This document shows, in pieces, positions 1-5,805 of a DNA stretch of 8,681 bases (position 1 is the first letter of the stretch; every line of letters starts with the position of its first letter). Both the position numbers and the translations under genes were made by a program. The stretch lies in NCBI GenBank assembly GCA_011065065.1, contig JAAKFL010000078.1, positions 1 to 8,681 on the forward strand. The letters are read 5' to 3'. Source of the DNA: Chlamydiota bacterium. GTDB taxonomy: Bacteria; Chlamydiota; Chlamydiia; Chlamydiales; SLFE01. Under the pieces are notes generated by a model, which was given only the letters and a program-made list of their open reading frames with translations, made no database searches and was not told the DNA's origin.

Positions 1-3000
1 ATTTTTTATATGTTTGACAAAATCATTGAGAATCCAAGGTAAGCGTTTTGAGAAATACTTGTAATAAATGGTTGGTGCAACATAAATAGTTTTGATAAAT
101 ATTGAGTAAGCTTCGTATTCGAATGCGTTAAAAAGATTCTCCGTGAGAATGGGGACAGCTAAATCATGAATGACAGTGTTATGTGAATCGATTATATTTC
201 CTGAGAGGAGTTCAATATACTTGATGAGTGCAGGGTGTAAAAGTGAACTGTCTTTTGCAGTAACTGCTCGAGCCAGGTTGATGGTACAAGTCAGCTCTTC
301 TTCGGCTCCTATTCGCTTTTTCTTGTCTGGGAAAAGTTTATTAATAAAGTATTCGGCATTTGAGAGATATGTATTTTCTCGTGTATAGATTAATTGATAA
401 AGGTAGAGGTAAAATATTTTGGGATCATTGATAAGAAAATAGAATAAATTCTGATATTGAGATAAATCTAGGTAGGATCTTAAGGGAGTTTCAGAGGTCT
501 CAATGCCAACCTGAAACACATCAATGACTAGTTCTGCAATCTCTTTAGGAACTAAACTCATTTTATTGAGCTTTTGTTGCTTCAGGATTTCCTGAATCAT
601 ATCAACCCTTTCACGAAAAGCCGCTGGGCTTGTGTAAGGGCTTAATCTCTTTGCGATCTCTATAGCCATTTTTAGCGACAGATAGTATTTACTACAGGAT
701 CGGGAAATCTCAATGAGAATTTTTTCAGCATCTTCAGCATCTGGGTCAAGAAAATTGGAGGGTAAAAGACAACCCCCAAGAGTTCTAAAAGAGAGCTGTT
801 CGATCTGTTTTAACTCCTTTAGCTCTTCTTTGTTCCACGACAAAAAGAGTTTGGTGGCGAATGATGTGTCACTTGTTTCGACAAGCTGTTTTTGATCTCG
901 ATCTGCTCGATATGAGAGAGAATGTTTGATATAGTCAACAGATTTTAGAAATGCCTCACGATCACCTTTGAGGCTTAAAAGAGCTGGAATGATTCTGATT
1001 CGGATTAAAATTGCCTTTGTATTGTCAATGTGGATATCAATATATTCTTCCATTTCTCCGTAGGAGGGAAGGATATGGCTTAAGGGGATTTCAAGTTTTT
1101 GATTATTGAACCAGTGTTTCATGGAATGGTCAATAAGATTGAAATAAGCGCTCAATTTCTTTTCTGGGCATAGTCCTTTCGAAAGCCCCGCAAATTGACT
1201 TAAGGCCCAAAGATGCTCTTTGTAAGAACCTTTTGATAGAGAATTTAAAAAATAATAGAAAGTATGACCTGTATCACCTTTAGGATCTAATCGATCGATA
1301 CATTTTATAAACAGATGACTGTATTTTTTGCCATCAGATTTTGACAACTTCTCATGTTGAAACGCAATTTCATGAAGGAGCTCAAATACTACATCAAAAA
1401 ATGGTTGATCATCGTCCACTTTTAATATTGTAGAGAGTGCGTGGAAAAAGTTTAAATCCACTGAAAGTTTTCTCGATCTCAATGGATGATAAGCCGAAAC
1501 AAGTGAATCTAATAGACTTTGTTGCACGGAAGATTTCTTGCACCTCCTTAAATAATCTTTAACCACATCATGAGCTATTGGATGCTGGAAAATGATGAGA
1601 TTGTAGGTCAGAGTCTTCATGAGCGTGAAGTTATTATCAGTCATCAGTTTATTATTTGTGATGGATTGCATCAACCAGTAGTGGCTTCTTGAAAGATTGG
1701 TGGCAGAATATTGTTCTGCTAATTTCTCCATAATTTGAATGGCAATCGCGTTATTCGCACATTTATCTTTGCGCATCAAAGATTTTAATAGTGTTTCAGC
1801 TTGTATATGAAAGGTTGTTGATCTGAGATAACAGCATTCAAGAGCAAAATTAATCAGTTCTTTTGGTAGCTGACCGTCGGGTCGATTTATGAAGTATCCA
1901 TCAAGAAGATTAAATCCTATTTCTTTTAAATCATTTGACTCTAAATATTTTACGAGATCGGGGAGCGCTTGCGAGATTTGATTGAGTAATTTAGATGAAG
2001 GTGATGTGGTTTGGTCAAGGGTCATAAACACTCTGTCAATAAGCTCATCAGAAATGAGCGAGGGATCTGTCTTGACATGCAATAGGATATGGCCGAATAA
2101 GGTTTCTTTTTCAGGAATATTGTGAATTGTCTGAAGTGTCAGCATTTCAAATTGAAATTTGTAAGAAGATTTTTCAGCCATTCGGTACAGAGATCTCATT
2201 AAAGGAGAATAAACCCATTTGACAAATTTGATTGGACTTTTTCTGATGGAATTTTCGACTAAATTCAGCAGGTGAGAGGCTTCTTTAGACTGAAGCCCCT
2301 TTAGCTTTTTCAGAAGCTCGAACGCCTCTTCAATGTGACCTTTTTTGATTAAAGATTCTAGAAACCTGATTTGATAGGGCAAGACCTGCCTTCGAGATAA
2401 GCAGAATAAATGCAGGGGAGCGACATTTTCTTGGTCAGTTTCCTCAGGGTGTGTATTTAAATAGTCGGTTTGGAGGTTTCCAATTTCAATCAGAAGCTTC
2501 TTAAGTTCAGGAGGCGTCTTTTTCATTTGAAGAGCTGGTTTCAGCTTCTTCATGAGTGTACTTAGGAAAGCGACATCTTGAGGATCTTGTTGGTAAAAAT
2601 GTTTGAAGAGAGATGCAATTAATTTTAAGCGTCTATTTTTTAACGATTTCCACAGATTGTTAGAGAAAGCAGATAACCAAATCTCTTTTGCCAAATTAAA
2701 ATGGCTCTTTGTGATGAGCTGTTGGATATAATTAGCGATGAGGTTAACGATTTCGGAGGCAGGAGGTTGCTCACATGCTGCTTTCAAAAGGATGACGCAT
2801 TTTTCAGTTGGCAACCTATTTATCACAAGGTTGATTAAGGCGTTTTGTTCTTCACAGGTATTAAAGAATTTGAGAAAATGCTCGACATTAGAATTGAAAT
2901 CGTCAGGTAGATTGATGATCTGAATGAGTACCATCGATTTTGTTCTGATAGGAAGCGTCGATTCAGAGACACAATTGTGGAAAAAGGCACACGCACAATC

Positions 3001-5340
3001 AAATAGATTGTTTTGGATGAGTAGGAGTTGTAATTTACAAATAAAATCTAGGTAAGATTCATCCTTTTGTAACAATTCCCAAACTCCATGTTCTTGAGCA
3101 ATTGTCCAGATGTAATGACTCAGAATCGGTTCTTCTTGTTCCTTTAGTTGCTGGCAGAGTTCAAGACTTAGGGAAGCTTTCTCGTGACTTGTGTCAAATT
3201 TTTCTAGGATAAGCTTGTAGAGGGGAAACGACTGATCCCATTGTTCTAATGAGATTAAGTGATTCAGAAGGCTTGTCAGGATTACATAATGATCATGTGT
3301 GAGTTCGGAAGGGTTAGCAGATTTAAGAACTGTTTGAAGACAAGGTAATAATTCTGGTGTCCATGAACCATGAGTATGAAGTTCCTGAAAAAGTCTTAAA
3401 TAGTCATCCACTTGATTGGGGACTTTATCAGCAACTTCTTTCATCAACTGAATCACAATATGATGAAATTCAGGTTTGTGTCGTAATGTTTTGCATATTG
3501 CAAATTCAAGAGACAGCTCTTTTTCTTTTGCATCGATTAAGAAGTGAAAAAAATCCTCTTCTTCAAAATATGTTTCCAATAATCTTAGTTGGTCGATTGA
3601 CAGTTTATACGATAAGAGGTTCTGGAAGAATGCCGATTCATAAATTGAGGAGTTTTCTTCGAGTTTTTTGTTAGTTAGGAACATCAAAAGGGCCAGTCTT
3701 CTGATATAGGGATCTTTATGCTTCAAATATTCCGTGGTGTCGATAGGGAATAGGCCGCGATCGATAAACGGAGACAGATTGAACTGTGATAATTTTGGGA
3801 TAAATTTGAAGGCTTTCTTAATCACTAGGGGATTTTGTACAAGAAAATCGAAGGATTCTTTTGGAGTAAGTTTTTGAGAGATAAAAGCTCTTTTTTCTTG
3901 GTTTAACCGAATTTGGAAATCGAGGGACGTCTTATCCTCATCAGATGGAATCAATTCGATATTCTTAGCTCCGCTGTGCAGCCCTAACCAGGAAATGATA
4001 TTGAAGAGTGCAAAAGCAGAGTCAATTGGTTTTGGGATACCTGATAAGATAAATTCAAGAAGATAGTCGATTTTGGCCCCTGTCCATATAGGGCAAGTCA
4101 ATGAAATGAGTTTAACGAGAAACGCATCATTAATTCCCTCATGATTGTGTAAAGTTGTCAGAACTTTCCACATCAAGGCGGCTGCAGAATTTGGAGATGA
4201 GGGGAGGTGGTCTTCAAATGTACTAATTAATCGTTCACTTAGGATTTTTTCGACATTTTCGGGTTTTTTAGCTCGACATTCCTTGAGGAGAGCCTCGACG
4301 AGATCATGGATATGGTCAACTTCTCGAGCAGAATGTCCTTTTACATAATTATACCAAGTTCTGAAAATGTCATTCCCTTCGTAGGGGAAGTCTTTATGTT
4401 TAGGACTATGTTTCTGGAAATGGGAAATATATCCTTGAATGATATCAAAAAAAGCGATCCATGGATTTGCCAGATGACATTCGGGGATGATTTCACTCTT
4501 CCAATCACCCCTTAGTAATGGCAATATATTAAATCTAATGGTTTCTCGGGTTAATATGGAAGGACGAGCGATCCTTTCGATATGAGCAATTTCGATTTTA
4601 CTCTTCTTAAAAGAATGCAGAACTAGTCTGTTTTTGTCATCTCGTCCAGGTTTATGAAGCTTGTTAAAGACACCGCTTTCCTTCGAATCAAGCTTGACTG
4701 ATGTCCACGATTTACCAAGATAACTGGGCCGTTTCGAATTCTTCTTTAGATGAGCTATGACATAATCATTAGCTCTATAAACAGCATTCAGTGTTTCATA
4801 GCTATAATAATTTTGAATATCAGTATCTGTTTCTACGCAGAATATTTCACAGAAATTTTTGAGTGCGTCAAGAATCGGGGTGTCAAGAATCAGTTTTTGA
4901 TGATGGATGTGATGATAAGCATGGCATAAAAGTCGTGGTAAGTAGGAACGAATAATTTTTTTTAATCCAGCTGAACCATTAGCGTATAGAGCCCGTAATA
5001 CCAAATCATGATCCAAGTCATATTCAAGATCTTTGAGGGAGGTGCTAAAGTGAATGCCCTTAGCGAAGTCGTGATGTGATATTTCTTTTTTTAATATTGT
5101 GTATAATTGGCGTTTTTCTTTTTTGTTGAGGTGGAGTAATTGGAGCTCAGCAAGCTCTTTTACAGGGAGCCCATCTTTATCAGTGAGACCGAGTTCAAAA
5201 AGAATTTGACGAAGTGCATAAAAGGGGTTTTTGTAGGTGACAGGAGCCTTTTCCGTCCTCAAATGTTCGATATCACAAGCCGGAGATTTTGGGGACTCTA
5301 CATCACTTTTAATAGTGCGAATGGGATCTATTTTTTGCAT
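1..5340 (-). CDS. Giant alpha-helical protein of unknown function (5' complete, 3' end beyond the window)
   Basis: I do not recognise this gene. Codon-by-codon reading from ATG at 5340-5338 shows 1780 sense codons and no in-frame stop down to base 1, so the C-terminus lies outside the window. An in-frame stop (TAA, bases 5361-5359) lies seven codons upstream and no ATG intervenes, which fixes the start. The protein begins MQKIDPIRTIKSD, with no signal peptide and no obvious membrane segment. Almost the whole length is amphipathic, Leu/Lys/Glu/Phe-rich helix with short turns, which suggests a solenoid of HEAT, Armadillo or TPR type. A TPR/PPR-like helix pair lies near residues 990-1015 (GHIEEAFELLKKLKG from residue 1001). 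Residues 140-147 hold five histidines. I see no nucleotide-binding, protease or kinase motif. Inference: a large scaffold or secreted effector of a host-associated bacterium. Confidence is high for the reading frame and low for the role. Confidence 0.9.
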   Translation of the reverse strand, partial: MQKIDPIRTIKSDVESPKSPACDIEHLRTEKAPVTYKNPFYALRQILFELGLTDKDGLPVKELAELQLLHLNKKEKRQLYTILKKEISHHDFAKGIHFSTSLKDLEYDLDHDLVLRALYANGSAGLKKIIRSYLPRLLCHAYHHIHHQKLILDTPILDALKNFCEIFCVETDTDIQNYYSYETLNAVYRANDYVIAHLKKNSKRPSYLGKSWTSVKLDSKESGVFNKLHKPGRDDKNRLVLHSFKKSKIEIAHIERIARPSILTRETIRFNILPLLRGDWKSEIIPECHLANPWIAFFDIIQGYISHFQKHSPKHKDFPYEGNDIFRTWYNYVKGHSAREVDHIHDLVEALLKECRAKKPENVEKILSERLISTFEDHLPSSPNSAAALMWKVLTTLHNHEGINDAFLVKLISLTCPIWTGAKIDYLLEFILSGIPKPIDSAFALFNIISWLGLHSGAKNIELIPSDEDKTSLDFQIRLNQEKRAFISQKLTPKESFDFLVQNPLVIKKAFKFIPKLSQFNLSPFIDRGLFPIDTTEYLKHKDPYIRRLALLMFLTNKKLEENSSIYESAFFQNLLSYKLSIDQLRLLETYFEEEDFFHFLIDAKEKELSLEFAICKTLRHKPEFHHIVIQLMKEVADKVPNQVDDYLRLFQELHTHGSWTPELLPCLQTVLKSANPSELTHDHYVILTSLLNHLISLEQWDQSFPLYKLILEKFDTSHEKASLSLELCQQLKEQEEPILSHYIWTIAQEHGVWELLQKDESYLDFICKLQLLLIQNNLFDCACAFFHNCVSESTLPIRTKSMVLIQIINLPDDFNSNVEHFLKFFNTCEEQNALINLVINRLPTEKCVILLKAACEQPPASEIVNLIANYIQQLITKSHFNLAKEIWLSAFSNNLWKSLKNRRLKLIASLFKHFYQQDPQDVAFLSTLMKKLKPALQMKKTPPELKKLLIEIGNLQTDYLNTHPEETDQENVAPLHLFCLSRRQVLPYQIRFLESLIKKGHIEEAFELLKKLKGLQSKEASHLLNLVENSIRKSPIKFVKWVYSPLMRSLYRMAEKSSYKFQFEMLTLQTIHNIPEKETLFGHILLHVKTDPSLISDELIDRVFMTLDQTTSPSSKLLNQISQALPDLVKYLESNDLKEIGFNLLDGYFINRPDGQLPKELINFALECCYLRSTTFHIQAETLLKSLMRKDKCANNAIAIQIMEKLAEQYSATNLSRSHYWLMQSITNNKLMTDNNFTLMKTLTYNLIIFQHPIAHDVVKDYLRRCKKSSVQQSLLDSLVSAYHPLRSRKLSVDLNFFHALSTILKVDDDQPFFDVVFELLHEIAFQHEKLSKSDGKKYSHLFIKCIDRLDPKGDTGHTFYYFLNSLSKGSYKEHLWALSQFAGLSKGLCPEKKLSAYFNLIDHSMKHWFNNQKLEIPLSHILPSYGEMEEYIDIHIDNTKAILIRIRIIPALLSLKGDREAFLKSVDYIKHSLSYRADRDQKQLVETSDTSFATKLFLSWNKEELKELKQIEQLSFRTLGGCLLPSNFLDPDAEDAEKILIEISRSCSKYYLSLKMAIEIAKRLSPYTSPAAFRERVDMIQEILKQQKLNKMSLVPKEIAELVIDVFQVGIETSETPLRSYLDLSQYQNLFYFLINDPKIFYLYLYQLIYTRENTYLSNAEYFINKLFPDKKKRIGAEEELTCTINLARAVTAKDSSLLHPALIKYIELLSGNIIDSHNTVIHDLAVPILTENLFNAFEYEAYSIFIKTIYVAPTIYYKYFSKRLPWILNDFVKHIKN

Positions 5341-5375
5341 TTTATTTAAAATTTTTTGTTATAAATAAGTTATTT

Positions 5376-5404
5376 ATAATAGCATATTTCAAACAAAATT
5401 TAAA
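5376..5404 (-). promoter_or_regulatory. Candidate sigma-70-type promoter of the giant gene
   Basis: Read on the minus strand, TATTAT (5381-5376) matches the -10 consensus at five of six positions and is preceded by TGC, an extended -10. A weak -35, TTTAAA (5404-5399, four of six), lies 17 bases upstream. Transcription would start near 5369, leaving an untranslated leader of about 28 bases before the ATG. The leader is almost pure A/T and has no Shine-Dalgarno sequence. The element was found by eye, and AT-rich DNA gives such matches by chance. Confidence 0.5.
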
Positions 5405-5548
5405 GAGAGATTTTTGTAAAAATCATTTTTTTATTTTCGATAACTATAATGATTTCCGAAATTTGTCCGCCTCCTTGATGTATGAGTCGCTTCTGAGTAA
5501 GTACGGTTATTCCGAAATCATATTCGTGCCCGTGTGCGTGTCAGATTT
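5405..5548. other. Intergenic spacer with duplicated TTCCGAAAT motif; no gene seen
   Basis: No convincing gene lies here. The stretch 5461-5550 is about 44% GC, between the AT-rich promoter and the GC-rich element to its right. TTCCGAAAT occurs at 5454-5462 and again at 5510-5518 in the same orientation. The first copy sits in an 11-base perfect palindrome (ATTTC-C-GAAAT, 5452-5462). ATGATTTC (5449-5456) and GAAATCAT (5514-5521) form an inverted pair. These could be regulator sites upstream of the giant gene's promoter, the edge of a larger mobile element, or chance. Confidence 0.35.
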
Positions 5549-5623
5549 TAGGCCCCAGTCGGGGCCCTCAGTGGTTAGCCCCGCGTGTAGGCGACGAGCT
5601 TTGCGAGGCGCCGAAACGTGGGG
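5549..5623 (+). repeat. Left structured unit of the palindrome
   Basis: Read on the plus strand, this unit has hairpin GGCCCC-AGTC-GGGGCC (5551-5566, perfect 6-bp stem, 4-base loop). A longer stem follows, closed by CCCCGCGT (5579-5586) and ACGTGGGG (5616-5623), with seven Watson-Crick pairs and one G-T pair. Inside it, GTAGG (5587-5591) can pair with TTTGC (5600-5604) only through three G-U wobbles. The opposite-strand copy at 5716-5789 has GCAGG and CCTGC at the same places. Confidence 0.7.
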
Positions 5624-5645
5624 TACAATGTTAATTAAAATATAA

Positions 5646-5692
5646 CGCCCCAGTAGGGACGGCAGGAGATCGCTGCCGCCCCTACCGGGGCG
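5646..5692. repeat. Central hairpin of the palindrome
   Basis: Bases 5646-5665 (starting CGCCCC, ending CGGCAG) pair with 5673-5692 at 18 of 20 positions around a seven-base loop, GAGATCG (5666-5672). The right half can also form its own smaller hairpin, CCGCCCC-TACC-GGGGCGG (5676-5693), so two competing folds exist. It could stop transcription from either side, but no T-run follows it. Confidence 0.7.
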
Positions 5693-5715
5693 GAATGTTT
5701 ATTTATATTCCAGCA

Positions 5716-5789
5716 CCCCACGTTCCGGCACCTCGCAGGGCTCGTTGCCTGCACGCGGGGCTAACAACTAAGGCCCCGACTGGGGCCTA
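5716..5789 (-). repeat. Right structured unit of the palindrome
   Basis: This is the inverted copy of the left unit, read on the minus strand. It has the GGCCCC-AGTC-GGGGCC hairpin (5787-5772), then a stem closed by CCCCGCGT (5760-5753) and ACGTGGGG (5723-5716). Inside it, GCAGG (5752-5748) pairs perfectly with CCTGC (5739-5735). It begins 16 bases beyond the stop codon of the ankyrin gene, so it would lie in that gene's 3' untranslated region. Confidence 0.7.
5772..5787 (-). terminator. Candidate terminator hairpin of the ankyrin gene
   Basis: A perfect six-base-pair G/C stem with loop AGTC starts 18 bases after the TAA stop (5808-5806) of the ankyrin gene. The following minus-strand bases, TTAGTTGTTAG, are only weakly T-rich, so a classical intrinsic terminator is uncertain. 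Together with the following stems it could still block transcription or protect the 3' end of the mRNA. It belongs to the repeat element, which may have been recruited as a terminator. Confidence 0.35.
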
Positions 5790-5805
5790 CAAGAGACAAC
5801 ACTGC

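Larger units (their letters stand above)
5549..5789. repeat. 241-base GC-rich composite inverted repeat (REP/BIME-like or MITE-like palindrome)
   Basis: The whole segment folds back on itself around base 5669. The left arm (5549-5665) and right arm (5673-5789) begin and end with identical sequence, and outside an AT-rich internal stretch they differ by about ten substitutions and one single-base gap in my hand alignment. Each arm contains an outer hairpin (GGCCCC-AGTC-GGGGCC), then a second stem closed by CCCCGCGT and ACGTGGGG, then an AT-rich divergent stretch of about 20 bases, then one half of a shared central hairpin. GC content is 148/241, about 61%, far above the flanking genes, which points to a separate origin. 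It contains no coding capacity for a transposase. REP/BIME elements mobilised by RAYT transposases, or a MITE, are the closest known types. The family assignment is inference. Confidence 0.85.

Noticed and set aside
170..4515. Several short plus-strand open frames (for example 170-388, 713-895, 2738-2923, 3357-3674, 4145-4348, 4306-4515)
   Set aside because: All lie antisense inside the uninterrupted minus-strand giant frame, lack ribosome binding sites and have no family-like features.
5140..5349. Plus-strand open frame of 69 codons over the 5' end of the giant gene
   Set aside because: It is antisense to the start of the giant gene and its tail reads through the promoter-side AT-rich region; nothing supports it as a gene.
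5445..5450. Perfect TATAAT on the plus strand in the spacer, a possible rightward promoter
   Set aside because: The hexamer at the correct distance upstream (ATCATT) does not resemble a -35, the nearest TTGTAA is about 25 bases away, and no plus-strand gene or convincing RNA follows.
5463..5645. Plus-strand open frame of 60 codons running into the left arm of the palindrome
   Set aside because: It starts with TTG, has no ribosome binding site, crosses from the spacer into the non-coding hairpin unit, and gives an Arg/Pro-rich sequence typical of reading through a GC-rich repeat.
5549..5789. tRNA, CRISPR array or riboswitch in the GC-rich intergenic segment
   Set aside because: There is no cloverleaf with conserved T-arm, no regularly spaced direct repeats with unique spacers, and the structure is a symmetric inverted repeat rather than any riboswitch aptamer I can recognise.
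5376..5789. The two long genes as one operon
   Set aside because: They share a strand, but the 465-base gap, the hairpins after the ankyrin stop and the promoter-like site before the giant gene favour separate transcription.
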